A stretch of 64,000 nucleotides of DNA. Source: Methyloversatilis discipulorum. GTDB taxonomy: Bacteria > Pseudomonadota > Gammaproteobacteria > Burkholderiales > Rhodocyclaceae. Positions 39,633-48,592 of this stretch are shown piece after piece. Where the stretch lies: positions 930,001 to 994,000 of the forward strand of contig NZ_AZUP01000001.1 in the NCBI RefSeq assembly GCF_000527135.1. The letters run 5' to 3'. Position 1 is the first letter of the stretch; each line of letters starts with the position of its first letter. The notes below the pieces were generated by a model that saw only the letters and a list, made by a program, of their open reading frames with translations, searched no databases and was not told where the DNA came from. A program made the position numbers and the translations under genes.

Positions 39633-40526
39633 ATGTCCCGCGTACCACCCGTATCGAAGGAATGCGCCGTGCTGTTCGCCGACCTGGTGGGCAGCACGCA
39701 GCTCTATGAGCGCATGGGCGACACCGCCGCCTTCGCGCTGATCGACCGCTGTCTGCGCACGATGCGCGACTCGGTCATCGGCAGTTCGGGCCGCGTGATC
39801 AAGATGACCGGCGACGGCCTGCTCGCCACCTTCCGCGCCTGCGACCACGCCGCCGACACCGCGCTGGCCATCCACCGCGACATCAGCGGCCTGCCGCTGG
39901 CCACGCACTTTTCGCTCGGCGTGCGCACCGGCTTCCACTTCGGGCCGGTCATCGAAACCGGCGACGACATCTACGGCGAATCGGTGAACATCGCCGCCCG
40001 CCTGTCCGAACTGGGCAGCCACGGCCGCGCCATCGTGTCGACCGAAGCCGCGGTGCGCCTCAGCGAACACTTCCAGCACATGGTGAGGCCGATGCCGCCG
40101 CGCGTCGTCAAGGGCGTCGCGCGCTCGGTCGAAATGTGCGAACTGCGCTGCGAGCACTCGGAGCACGTGACCCACGTTGGCGGACTGAACTTCAGCAGCG
40201 GCAAGCTGGAAATGCGCGTCTATCACGGCGGCCGCGTCTGGCTGCTCGGCGCCGAACACCCGCGGCTGCGCATGGGCCGCGATGCCGGCGTCGACATCCT
40301 GGTCAAGGACGCCCGCGCCTCGCGTCAGCACTGCGACCTCGAATTCCGCCGCGACCGCTTCGTACTGACCGACCGCTCCAGCAACGGCACCTTCGTCACC
40401 ATCGAAGGCCGCCACGAATTCGCGCTGACGCGCGAGGAAGTCGTCATAGACGGCCACGGCTGGCTCGCCTTCGGCTCGCCGCGCAGCGCAGCCAGTGACG
40501 TGGTCGAGTTTTTCTGCCTGGGCTAA
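39633..40526 (+). CDS. class III adenylate cyclase with C-terminal FHA domain
   Basis: 297 residues. The catalytic domain contains metal-binding aspartates in LFADLVGSTQLYERM and KMTGDGLLATF. The DDIYGESVNIAARLSE segment supplies the purine-selecting Asp and the transition-state Asn and Arg, so it should be active, most likely on ATP. An FHA domain (about 205-280; RMGRDAGVDI, SRQHCDLEF, DRSSNGTFV) follows and would bind phosphothreonine. This suggests kinase-linked control of cAMP synthesis. It overlaps no membrane segment, so it is cytosolic. The start is seven bases after the CitE-like gene. Confidence 0.92.
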   Translation: MSRVPPVSKECAVLFADLVGSTQLYERMGDTAAFALIDRCLRTMRDSVIGSSGRVIKMTGDGLLATFRACDHAADTALAIHRDISGLPLATHFSLGVRTGFHFGPVIETGDDIYGESVNIAARLSELGSHGRAIVSTEAAVRLSEHFQHMVRPMPPRVVKGVARSVEMCELRCEHSEHVTHVGGLNFSSGKLEMRVYHGGRVWLLGAEHPRLRMGRDAGVDILVKDARASRQHCDLEFRRDRFVLTDRSSNGTFVTIEGRHEFALTREEVVIDGHGWLAFGSPRSAASDVVEFFCLG

Positions 40527-40724
40527 ACCTGCGCGGATCGAGCCCGCCGTCCACCATTGGCGACGCGCGAAATCAATCTCGGGAATCGTGAATTTTCGTC
40601 ATGACGGGATGACGGGGCCATTTACCGTCTATAGTCCGCGCGCCCCGCAAGATCTGATTCTTTTAGCATATAACTAAAGTCGTACTCTACAACCGGCGGG
40701 GCATTTCACAATGAGGCCCCTCCC

Positions 40725-41192
40725 TTGAAGACCACCCTTCCCCTGCTGATCCTGAGCGCGTCGCTGTTCGGCGGCTGCTCCACCATCACCTCCAGCGAAA
40801 TGCAGACCGTCACGCTCAGCGCGCGCACCCAGGGCGGCGACGCTGTCGACCAGACGAAGTGCACGCTGAAGAACGACAAGGGCAGCTGGACCGCGACCGC
40901 GCCCGGCAACGTCATGATCCGTCGCTCGGCCGAAGACCTCAATGTCGAATGCAAGAAGGACGGCATGAGCGACGGTTTCCTGCGCGCGATCTCGCGTTCG
41001 GCCGGCAGCATGTGGGGCAACATCATCTTCGGTGGTGGCATCGGCGCCATCATTGACCACAACAAGGGCACCGGTTACGACTACCCGAACGACCTCCGTG
41101 TGCTGATGGGCGAGTCCGTCACCATCGATCGTCGCGACGAGAAGACGGCACCGGCGGAGCAGACCGCGGCAAAGTCGCCGGCCGCCTACTGA
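40725..41192 (+). CDS. hypothetical lipoprotein
   Basis: 155 residues from a TTG start, because no in-frame ATG precedes the signal peptide; GAGG lies at 40713-40716. The lipobox is SLFGGC. The mature part resembles small lipoproteins with a glycine-rich hydrophobic stretch (MWGNIIFGGGIGAIIDHNKG) that may insert in a membrane. The function is unknown. A TATAGT -10-like box at 40630-40635 could serve it. The 198-base gap upstream shows nothing else clear. Confidence 0.8.
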   Translation: MKTTLPLLILSASLFGGCSTITSSEMQTVTLSARTQGGDAVDQTKCTLKNDKGSWTATAPGNVMIRRSAEDLNVECKKDGMSDGFLRAISRSAGSMWGNIIFGGGIGAIIDHNKGTGYDYPNDLRVLMGESVTIDRRDEKTAPAEQTAAKSPAAY

Positions 41193-41347
41193 CATGCCGG
41201 ACAGCGGATTCACGATGAACAGCAGGTGTGCATTCGCAGTACTCGTCTCCGCCGCGGGAGACCCGATCAGCAAACCGCGCTGATCCGGCGACACCGGCAT
41301 CATGGGCGGCGTATTCTTGCGGTCTCATCCCGCAAGGAAGGCCGTCC

Positions 41348-42523
41348 ATGTCCAGCAACAAGAACACACGCCTCGCCACCCGTGCGATCCATGGTCACAC
41401 CGCCGGTGACGCCTACGGCAGCCCCTACCCGCCGGTCTACAACACCACCACTTTCGGTTTCGAGTCGACCGCCGACCTGCTCGACGTGATCGACGGCCGC
41501 CGTCGTGGCGGGCTGTACACGCGCTACGGTCTGAACCCGACCATACAGGCGGTCGAGGAGACGCTGGCCGAGCTGGAATCGGCCGAGGCGGCCTGGGTGT
41601 TCTCGTCCGGCATGGCGGCGCTGAGCGCGCTCTTCCTGACGCACGGACGCAACGGCATCGTCTGCTTCGGCGACGCCTACGGCGGCACGCTGGAACTGCT
41701 GGAACAGCAACTGCCGGGCCTCGGCCTGCGCACACACTGCATCCTCGGCAACGAGCACGACAGGCTGGATGCGCTACTGGCTGACGGTGTGAAGCTGGTG
41801 TTCTTCGAAACGCCGACCAACCCGACGCTGGACATCGTCGACATCCGTGCGCTTGCCGCCAAGGCACACGCGCACGGCGCGCTGGTCGCCATCGACAACA
41901 CCTTCGCCTCGCCAGTGAACCAGCGCCCGCTCGAACTGGGCGCCGACATCGTCATGCACAGCGCGACCAAGTATCTGGGTGGCCACAGCGATCTGACTGC
42001 CGGCGCACTGATGGGCAGCAAGGCGTTGCTCGACGCGGTGGCACCCTGGCGCAAGAATCTCGGCACGGTGCCGTCGCCGGAAACCGCCGCGCTGCTGTCG
42101 CGCAGCCTGCGCACGCTGGTCGTGCGCGTGCGTCAGCACAATGCCAACGCGCAGGCGGTGGCCGAGGCGATGGCGCGCCACCCGAAGATCGCGCGCGTGC
42201 ATTACCCGGGACTGCCGGACGCACCGGGCCACGCGCTGGCCAAGGCGCAGATGGATGGCTTCGGCGGCATGCTGAGCATCGTCTTGCGCGGCGACGGAGC
42301 CGCCGCAACCCGCGTCGCCGACCGCCTGCGGCTGATCAAGCTGGCGCCCAGCCTGGGCGGCGTCGAAAGTCTGGTCACCCAGCCCTGCACCACCACCCAC
42401 CACGGCATCGCGCCGGAAGAACGGGCGCGGCGCGGCATACCCGATTCGATGCTGCGCCTGTCGATCGGCATCGAGGACGCGGACGATCTGATCGCCGATC
42501 TGGTGCAGGCACTCGGGGACTAG
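41348..42523 (+). CDS. Cys/Met metabolism PLP-dependent enzyme (cystathionine gamma-synthase/lyase type)
   Basis: 391 residues. The PLP lysine is K208 in MHSATKYLGGHSDLT. Other family marks are YTRYGLNPT, FSSGMAALSALF, ETPTNPTL and the C-terminal SLGGVESLVTQPCTTTHH. Enzymes of this family perform cystathionine synthesis or cleavage, O-acylhomoserine sulfhydrylation or methionine gamma-lysis, and sequence reading alone does not separate these. A sulfur role would suit the sulfonate region a few kilobases on. I see no SAM or SAH riboswitch in the 155-base leader. Confidence 0.9.
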   Translation: MSSNKNTRLATRAIHGHTAGDAYGSPYPPVYNTTTFGFESTADLLDVIDGRRRGGLYTRYGLNPTIQAVEETLAELESAEAAWVFSSGMAALSALFLTHGRNGIVCFGDAYGGTLELLEQQLPGLGLRTHCILGNEHDRLDALLADGVKLVFFETPTNPTLDIVDIRALAAKAHAHGALVAIDNTFASPVNQRPLELGADIVMHSATKYLGGHSDLTAGALMGSKALLDAVAPWRKNLGTVPSPETAALLSRSLRTLVVRVRQHNANAQAVAEAMARHPKIARVHYPGLPDAPGHALAKAQMDGFGGMLSIVLRGDGAAATRVADRLRLIKLAPSLGGVESLVTQPCTTTHHGIAPEERARRGIPDSMLRLSIGIEDADDLIADLVQALGD

Positions 42524-42528
42524 AGGGG

Positions 42529-44088
42529 TCAGAAGCCGAAGCCCATCTGGCCGCCGTCGTCCGCCTTCGTCTTCACCTTGCGCCCAGGGCGTCGACGGCC
42601 TTCCCTGTCCGGATTCCGGCTGCCGTGCTGCACCAGCACGCGTTGTGCCTCGGCCGCCGCCTCCGGCCGTTTCCTGACCGCCCACGCGGCGTCGCGCGCA
42701 TGGCGCGCGGCGACGATGTGGTCGACCACCGGCGCCGGGTAGTCGCGGCCGATCAGGCATCCCGCTTCGCGCTGCTGCGCGACGCTCATCAGCCAGGGCT
42801 CGGCCAGCAGCGACAGCGGCACGCGCGCCAGTTCCGGCAGCCAGCGACGCACGAAAATGCCTTTCGGATCCTGGTCCAGCTGCTGTTTCACCGGGTTGTA
42901 GATGCGCAGCGTGTTGATGCCGGTGACGCCGGACTGCATCTGTACCTGCGGCCAGTGGATGCCCGGTTCGAAGTCGGTGAACATCCTCGCCAGATGCAGG
43001 CCCGGTTCGCGCCAGTGATTCCACAGCTGGTAGGACGAGAAGGCGACCAGCATGGCGCGCATGCGGAAGTTGATCCAGCCGGTCGCATTCAGCGCCCGCA
43101 TGCAGGCGTCGATGAAGGGATAGCCTGTTTCGCCGCGGCACCAGGCGCGATGCCGTTCGACCGAGAAGTCGGCCTCGCGCAGACCGTCGTACAGGCGGTT
43201 CACCGCGCGCAGCTCGATCTGCGGTTCCGACTCCAGCTTCTGGATGAAGTGGCAGTGCCAGTGCAGCCGGCTCTCGAAGGACTTCAAGCCTGCTAGCACC
43301 GCCTGCGTGTGCGCGCCTGGCGGCTGCGCGAGCCAGCGTGCGCGCTCGCGCCACACGGCATGCACGACCTCGCGCAGCGACAGCGTGCCGAAGGCCAGAT
43401 GTGGTGACAGGCGCGAACAGTCGTGCGCACCGCTGAGCGGGCTGGACATGCCGCGCCGATAGCGCGTTACGCGATGCGCGAGGAAGTCGTCCAGTATCTG
43501 GCGCGCATGCGCCCTGCCCGCCGGCTGTCGCGCCTCGATGTCAGTCGAGCGCAGGCCCAGCTCGGCCGCAGTCGGCGCGCGCTGCAGGCCGGCCAGCGGC
43601 AACCGTGCCGCCGTGACGCGCGGCGGTGGCGGCAGCGGCGCGGGCGTCATGCGGCGCATCCAGCGATCCGACCAGGTGTCGCGGTCGCTGAGCCGCCGCA
43701 CCACGCCGCCGTTCGGCAGTTCGCGCCAGACCACACCGTGCTGGCGGCACCAGGCGGCCACCGCGCGGTCGCGTTCGAAGCTGGCGAGGTTGCCGGTTTC
43801 CTCGTGGCTCCACAGCCCGTCGATCCGCACCGCCGCGTGCAGCCGGTCGAGCAGCGCCGGCATGTCGCCGCGCAGGCGCAACAGTGGCAGGCCGAGCGCC
43901 TGCAGCCGGCGCTCGAAATCATCCAGCGCCTCGTTCAGGAAGCCGATGTGGCGCGCGTCGACGTCCGGCTCCGCTAGGAGTCGCGGCTCGTAGGCGTAAA
44001 GCGCCAGCACCGGCCCCGCCGCCGCCGCGGCACACAGCGGCGCGTGGTCGGCGACGCGCAGGTCGCGCTTGAACCAGACCACTTGCAT
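42529..44088 (-). CDS. cryptochrome/photolyase family flavoprotein with divergent FAD-binding region
   Basis: 519 residues. The N-terminal Rossmann antenna domain starts MQVVWFKRDLRVADHAPL, and the helical FAD-binding domain contains SPHLAFGTLS, GETGYPFIDACMRALNATGW and NFRMRAM. In place of the canonical NNGGWQW-type stretch it has GIHWPQVQMQSGVTGIN, then LRIYNPVKQQLDQDPKG. This is a distinct branch also known from cyanobacteria, and its lesion preference or signalling role is not settled by sequence. The tail is basic (RRRPGRKVKTK). It is the last gene of a three-gene operon, two bases after the DUF3429 gene. Confidence 0.9.
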   Translation of the reverse strand: MQVVWFKRDLRVADHAPLCAAAAAGPVLALYAYEPRLLAEPDVDARHIGFLNEALDDFERRLQALGLPLLRLRGDMPALLDRLHAAVRIDGLWSHEETGNLASFERDRAVAAWCRQHGVVWRELPNGGVVRRLSDRDTWSDRWMRRMTPAPLPPPPRVTAARLPLAGLQRAPTAAELGLRSTDIEARQPAGRAHARQILDDFLAHRVTRYRRGMSSPLSGAHDCSRLSPHLAFGTLSLREVVHAVWRERARWLAQPPGAHTQAVLAGLKSFESRLHWHCHFIQKLESEPQIELRAVNRLYDGLREADFSVERHRAWCRGETGYPFIDACMRALNATGWINFRMRAMLVAFSSYQLWNHWREPGLHLARMFTDFEPGIHWPQVQMQSGVTGINTLRIYNPVKQQLDQDPKGIFVRRWLPELARVPLSLLAEPWLMSVAQQREAGCLIGRDYPAPVVDHIVAARHARDAAWAVRKRPEAAAEAQRVLVQHGSRNPDREGRRRPGRKVKTKADDGGQMGFGF

Positions 44089-44090
44089 GG

Positions 44091-44540
44091 TCAGGCGATC
44101 GCCAGCGCCGACAGCAGCAGACAGATCGTGACGATGGCGCTGAGCAACGTGCGCAGTTGCATGAACCATGGCTCGAGCGACAGCGCGCGCGACAGCCGCG
44201 CATCCATCCACCAGCAGGCGGGCACCACAGCCGCTAGCAGCCACAGCCCGGCCGGCAGCGGCAGCAGCAAGGCACACCAGGCGAACAGCGAGGGCATTAC
44301 CCCCCAGCCGAGGGCGCGCCACTGCGCCCTTACATCGAGCGCGGCCTCGCACATCGCCAGCCCCCAGTGCAGCGCGCCGATGAAGCTGACGATGGTCGCG
44401 CCATAGGCGAGTTGGGCGTGCGCAAGCGCGGCACGCTGCGCATCCAGGGCATGGATGGCGACGGTCAGCCCGACAAATGGAATCAGGCCGGCCAGGCCGA
44501 GCAGCCGGGCGGGATGGCGAGCGGCGACGTTCAGTGTCAT
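44091..44540 (-). CDS. DUF3429 inner-membrane protein
   Basis: 149 residues with about four hydrophobic helices and the family-like segment YGATIVSFIGALHWGLAM. The ATG at 44540 is seven bases after the upstream photolyase-like gene stop, and its stop is two bases before the downstream photolyase start, so the three are one transcript. DUF3429 proteins have no known function. A link to light or UV response comes only from this context. Confidence 0.85.
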   Translation of the reverse strand: MTLNVAARHPARLLGLAGLIPFVGLTVAIHALDAQRAALAHAQLAYGATIVSFIGALHWGLAMCEAALDVRAQWRALGWGVMPSLFAWCALLLPLPAGLWLLAAVVPACWWMDARLSRALSLEPWFMQLRTLLSAIVTICLLLSALAIA

Positions 44541-44547
44541 GGAATCC

Positions 44548-45729
44548 TCAGCGGTGCCAGGGTCGGGGGGGCGCGGCCTTTGGCGCCACGGTCTGCCAGA
44601 AGCGGGTGAAGGACGGCATGGGCTGCGGCGGGTCGTCGAACTGCCGTGCCACCGGCTCGCACAGCACGCCAGCCGCACGCATCGCCTCGGCGTAGCCCGG
44701 ATTCAGCGTCTGCATCGACGCCAGCCGGACCTCGCCCAGGCGTTCGCGCAAGGCACGCGCGTCGCCGACCACGATGCCGTCGCAGGCGGCACGCATGCGG
44801 GTGAGCACGAAGCTCCAGCGCTTTTCGCTCCACGGGAAGCGCGCGTGGAAGGACGGCTCCAGCCAGCCGATCACCCGGCCCTGCGGCGGCGCACCCAGCG
44901 CCCACGGATGCATGATCCAGCACTCGCGGCGGTCGTCGCGCAGGCCCCAGATATCCGGGTCGGGCACCACGCCCGGCGCCGGTTCGACCACGCCCGATGC
45001 GTGCCCAGGCTCGGGGCCGCAGTCCGGCGACTGCCGTGCGATGCGGTCGAGCACCTCGTAACCGGCGTCGATCACGGTACCCGGGCTGGCCAGATCGGGC
45101 GCGTAGCGGGCGACGTTCTCTGCATTGAACAGATAGGGTTTGCCGGTCAGCGTGCCGGCCACCCACTGCCAGGACAGCGTGTTCGACGCCAGATCGCCGT
45201 CGAGCAGGTGGCGGTACATCCAGTCGGCGCCGGCGCGCCAGTGCGTCTTGCGCAGGTGCACGACATAGCTGGCCAGCCACATGCGTGCGTGATTGTGCAG
45301 ATAGCCGGTGTCGTACAGGGTGCGCACCGCGCCGTCGATCACCGGCACGCCGGTGCGCGCGGCACGCACGTCGTCCGGTACCGCTGCGGCGTAGTTCGAG
45401 GCCGGCGGCGGCCGGCGCGCCTCGAAGATGCCTTCGCCCCAGTGGTGCCACAAATGTTGGAAGTACTCGCGCCAGGCCAGTTCGAACACGATCTTGTCGT
45501 CCGCCGACAGTGCGACGCGCTGCGACAGCCGCTCGATCACCTGCGGCACATCGATAAAGCCGTGCGTCAGATAGGGCGACAGCCGCGTTACCGCGCCGTC
45601 GAGGTGGTTGCGCGTACGCGCATAGACGCCCGGGCGGATGGCGTCGATGCGCGCCAGCGCGGCCCGCGGTGACGGTTCGAAGTCGTGGTTGGCGGCGTCG
45701 CGCACGAGAGGGGTGAGGAGGTCGTTCAT
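44548..45729 (-). CDS. photolyase-type FAD-binding domain protein lacking the antenna domain
   Basis: 393 residues that begin almost directly with the helical FAD domain: TRLSPYLTHGFIDVPQV, FELAWREYFQHLW, PVIDGAVRTLYDTGYLHNHA, then SNTLSWQWVAGTLTGK. No Rossmann photoantenna domain precedes it, although the frame stays open upstream through unrelated sequence. The canonical HNHARMW and WQWVAG elements of the flavin/DNA face are present. It could be a photolyase relative working without an antenna pigment, or a light sensor. It is the first gene of the operon with DUF3429 and the second photolyase. Confidence 0.88.
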   Translation of the reverse strand: MNDLLTPLVRDAANHDFEPSPRAALARIDAIRPGVYARTRNHLDGAVTRLSPYLTHGFIDVPQVIERLSQRVALSADDKIVFELAWREYFQHLWHHWGEGIFEARRPPPASNYAAAVPDDVRAARTGVPVIDGAVRTLYDTGYLHNHARMWLASYVVHLRKTHWRAGADWMYRHLLDGDLASNTLSWQWVAGTLTGKPYLFNAENVARYAPDLASPGTVIDAGYEVLDRIARQSPDCGPEPGHASGVVEPAPGVVPDPDIWGLRDDRRECWIMHPWALGAPPQGRVIGWLEPSFHARFPWSEKRWSFVLTRMRAACDGIVVGDARALRERLGEVRLASMQTLNPGYAEAMRAAGVLCEPVARQFDDPPQPMPSFTRFWQTVAPKAAPPRPWHR

Positions 45730-45840
45730 CGGCACTGTCCTTTCGTGCCAGAGACCACTGCCGCGCGGGAAAAATCCCGCGCTGGTTCGCGCTTTCGCTT
45801 CCCACTCCGCTGCAAATGCTTTGCACGAATCCGCTGCAAA

Positions 45841-45888
45841 GCAGCGCAGTTTTAATTGGTTCGCTTCGCACGGCCCGCTGCCTAGAGT
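45841..45888 (+). promoter_or_regulatory. sulfur-regulon promoter of sbp, with shared activator element
   Basis: A 21-base element (45841-45861, GCAGCGCAGTTTTAATTGGT plus T) runs into a weak -35 TTCGCT (45860-45865). A 17-base spacer leads to -10 TAGAGT (45883-45888). The same element stands 42 bases before the -10 at two other promoters in this window. An upstream GCAAATGCT (45812) may be a second half-site. A poor -35 with an element just upstream fits a LysR-type activator such as CysB or SsuR (inference). Confidence 0.75.
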
Positions 45889-45927
45889 GCGCTCCATCGC
45901 ATGTTTCCCGACACGGAGCCACACAAA

Positions 45928-46935
45928 ATGAAAACGACCCTGCGCACCCTCGCCGTCAGCCTGCTGCTCGGCACCACGCTGATCGCCAATTCCTTCGCCG
46001 CCGACATCACACTGCTGAACGTGTCCTACGACCCGACGCGCGAGCTGTATCAGGACTTCAACAGCGCCTTCGCCAAGCACTGGAAGGCGAAGACCGGCGA
46101 CAACGTCACCATCAAGCAATCGCACGGCGGCTCCGGCAAGCAGGCGCGCTCGGTCATCGACGGCCTCGAAGCCGACGTCGTGACGCTCGCGCTGGCTTAC
46201 GACGTCGATGCGCTGCACCAGAACGGCAAGCTCATCCCGGCTGACTGGCAGAAGCGCCTGCAGCACAACGCCTCGCCCTACACCTCGACCATCGTGTTCC
46301 TGGTGCGCAAGGGCAACCCCAAGGGCCTGAAGGACTGGAGCGACCTGGTCAAGCCGGGCGTCGAAGTGATCACGCCGAACCCGAAGACCTCGGGCGGCGC
46401 CCGCTGGAACTATCTGGCCGCCTGGGCCTATGCGCTGAAGCAGCCGGGTGGCTCGGACGCCACCGCCAAGGAGTTCGTCAGGAAGCTGTTCGCCAACGTG
46501 AAGGTGCTCGACTCCGGCGCGCGTGGTTCGACCACCACCTTCGTCGAGCGCGGCATCGGTGACGTGCTGATCGCCTGGGAGAACGAAGCCTATCTGGCGG
46601 TGAAGGAACTGGGTCCGGACAAGTTCGAAATCGTCACGCCCTCGCTGTCCATCCTGGCCGAACCGCCCGTCAGCGTGGTCGACAAGGTGGTGGACAAGCG
46701 CGGCACCCGCGCCGTGGCGACCGCCTATCTCGAATACCTCTACAGCCCGGAGGGCCAGGAAATCGCGGCGAAGAACTACTACCGCCCGATCGACCCGAAG
46801 GTCGCCGCCAAGTACGCCAAGACCTTCGCACCGGTGAAGCTGTTCACCATCGACGACGAGTTCGGCGGCTGGACCAAGGCGCAGAAGACCCACTTCGCCG
46901 ACGGCGGCGTGTTCGACCAGATCAGCGTGCGCTGA
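45928..46935 (+). CDS. sbp: sulfate ABC transporter substrate-binding protein
   Basis: 335 residues from ATG 45928, where the signal peptide begins ([15 protein letters not shown] ... NSFA). The mature protein starts [20 protein letters not shown] and contains the sulfate-ligand loop [12 protein letters not shown] and [18 protein letters not shown] of the Sbp/CysP family. It binds sulfate or thiosulfate in the periplasm. No cysTWA genes are adjacent, so its permease must be elsewhere. It contains no Cys and no Met beyond the initiator. It is first in a probable sbp-ssuE-ssuA-ssuD transcript. Confidence 0.95.
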   Translation: MKTTLRTLAVSLLLGTTLIANSFAADITLLNVSYDPTRELYQDFNSAFAKHWKAKTGDNVTIKQSHGGSGKQARSVIDGLEADVVTLALAYDVDALHQNGKLIPADWQKRLQHNASPYTSTIVFLVRKGNPKGLKDWSDLVKPGVEVITPNPKTSGGARWNYLAAWAYALKQPGGSDATAKEFVRKLFANVKVLDSGARGSTTTFVERGIGDVLIAWENEAYLAVKELGPDKFEIVTPSLSILAEPPVSVVDKVVDKRGTRAVATAYLEYLYSPEGQEIAAKNYYRPIDPKVAAKYAKTFAPVKLFTIDDEFGGWTKAQKTHFADGGVFDQISVR

Positions 46936-46953
46936 ACACCGCCAGGAACCGCA

Positions 46954-47547
46954 ATGTCCATCCTGTTCATTCAGGGCAGCCCGGTCGAGCCTTCGCGCTC
47001 GGCCGCGTTGTCGGGGTTCGTCGCGGCGGAGATCCAGCGCCGCGGCATCGACAACAGCCGCCTGAAGCTCACCGACCTGCCGGCCCAGGCGTTGCTCAAC
47101 GCGAAATTCGGCGACCCGCAGATCCGGATCGCCAGCGATCGCGTGGCCGGCGCCGCCGCCATCGTCATTGCGACACCGGTCTACAAGGCAGCCTACAGCG
47201 GACTGCTCAAGAGCTTCCTCGACCTGCTGCCGCAGAACGGACTCGAGGGCAAGGTGGTGCTGCCGCTGGCAACCGCTGGCAGCCCGCACCACGCACTGGC
47301 GCTCGATTACGCGCTTCGCCCGGTGCTGCAGTCGATGTCGCCTTCGCTGGTGCTGCCCGGTGTGCATGCCACCGACGCCACGGTGGGCAAGTCGGACACC
47401 GGGGACTATGTGCTGTCGGCCGAAATCATCGACCGGCTCGCTCAGGCGACTGATCGGCTGATCTACGAGTATCGCGCGCTGCTGGCTCGCCGCCCGGAAC
47501 CCGCGGTCGATCCGGTGCCCTTCGATCAGGTCCGCTGCAGCGTCTGA
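46954..47547 (+). CDS. ssuE: NAD(P)H-dependent FMN reductase SsuE
   Basis: 197 residues of the flavodoxin-like reductase family. The phosphate-binding loop is QGSPVEPSRSAAL, and IVIATPVYKAAYSGLLKSFLD and LPLATAGSPHH fit SsuE. It supplies FMNH2 to the SsuD monooxygenase in the cytosol. It lies 18 bases after sbp with AGGAA before the ATG. It has one Cys and one internal Met only. Confidence 0.94.
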   Translation: MSILFIQGSPVEPSRSAALSGFVAAEIQRRGIDNSRLKLTDLPAQALLNAKFGDPQIRIASDRVAGAAAIVIATPVYKAAYSGLLKSFLDLLPQNGLEGKVVLPLATAGSPHHALALDYALRPVLQSMSPSLVLPGVHATDATVGKSDTGDYVLSAEIIDRLAQATDRLIYEYRALLARRPEPAVDPVPFDQVRCSV

Positions 47548-47600
47548 GCCCGACGCACTGCCGACCCGTCTCTGCCTGACCCACGCAAAGGAATCCATCG

Positions 47601-48581
47601 ATGCCCTCCTTCTCATCCCTGTCGTCCATTTCGCGCCGCACGGCGCTCGCCTGGCTGACCGGCGGCGTGCTCGCCGCATCGGCCGCCCTCGTCGCCCCCC
47701 ACGCCGCGGCAGCGCAGACACTGCGCATCGGCTACCAGAAATCGGCCAGCCTGCTCACGCTGCTCAAGGCCCAGGGCTCGCTTGAGAAGCGTCTGGCGCC
47801 GCTCGGCGTCGAGGTGAAATGGGTCGAGTTTCCGGCCGGTCCGCAACTGCTCGAAGGCCTCAACGTCGGCGCCGTCGACGTCGGCGCGGTCGGCGAGGCA
47901 CCGCCGATCTTCGCCCAGGCGGCCGGCGCCAACTTCATCTACGCGGGCTATGACCCCGCTTCGCCGGAGGCCGAAGCCATCGTCGTGCCGAAGGATTCGA
48001 CGATCCGTTCAGTGGCCGAACTGAAGGGCAAGCGCGTCGCGCTGAACAAGGGCTCGAACGTGCATTACCTGCTGGTCAAGCTGCTCGAGAAGCACGGCCT
48101 GAAATACACCGACATCCAGGTGGTGTTCCTGCCGCCGGCCGATGCCCGTGCGGCATTCGAGCGTGGCGCAGTCGATGCGTGGGCGATCTGGGACCCCTTC
48201 CTCGCGGCCACCGAGAAGCAGATCGGCGCCCGCGTGCTGGCCGACGGCAGCGGCGTCGTGAACAACTTCTTCTACTACCTTGCCGCCCGCGACTATGCGA
48301 AAGCCAATGGCAAGGTGCTCGACGCGCTGTTCGACGAGATCAACAGCAATGCGGTCTGGCTGAAGGCCAACATCAAGGAGGCCGCCACCCGCATCGCGCC
48401 GGAACAGGGGCTGGCGCCCGAGGTGGTCGAACTGGCACTGCGACGCTACCAGTTCAACGCGAAGCCGGTGACCGACGCCATCCTCGCCGAACAGCAGAAG
48501 CTCGCCGACACCTTCTTCGAACTGAAGCTGATTCCGAAACGCATCGAGGTCCGCCAGGCCTCGGTACTTGCCAACCGCTGA
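47601..48581 (+). CDS. ssuA: aliphatic sulfonate ABC transporter substrate-binding protein
   Basis: 326 residues with a Tat-like signal ([14 protein letters not shown] ... AAAAQ). The mature start [20 protein letters not shown] and the [22 protein letters not shown] segment are typical SsuA. It captures alkanesulfonates in the periplasm. The initiator is its only sulfur residue, so the mature protein should contain no sulfur atoms. It sits between ssuE and ssuD; the permease and ATPase genes are in the next transcription unit. Confidence 0.94.
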   Translation: MPSFSSLSSISRRTALAWLTGGVLAASAALVAPHAAAAQTLRIGYQKSASLLTLLKAQGSLEKRLAPLGVEVKWVEFPAGPQLLEGLNVGAVDVGAVGEAPPIFAQAAGANFIYAGYDPASPEAEAIVVPKDSTIRSVAELKGKRVALNKGSNVHYLLVKLLEKHGLKYTDIQVVFLPPADARAAFERGAVDAWAIWDPFLAATEKQIGARVLADGSGVVNNFFYYLAARDYAKANGKVLDALFDEINSNAVWLKANIKEAATRIAPEQGLAPEVVELALRRYQFNAKPVTDAILAEQQKLADTFFELKLIPKRIEVRQASVLANR

Positions 48582-48592
48582 AGGTCCGCATC

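Noticed and set aside
41193..41347. Possible SAM or SAH riboswitch before the Cys/Met PLP enzyme
   Set aside because: No recognisable paired core or conserved internal loops, and no anti-terminator arrangement.
44548..47721. A giant fusion protein extending the photolyase-like frame upstream across the sbp and ssuE region
   Set aside because: The upstream part is antisense to sbp and ssuE and has no domain. A proper start with family N-terminus is at 45729.
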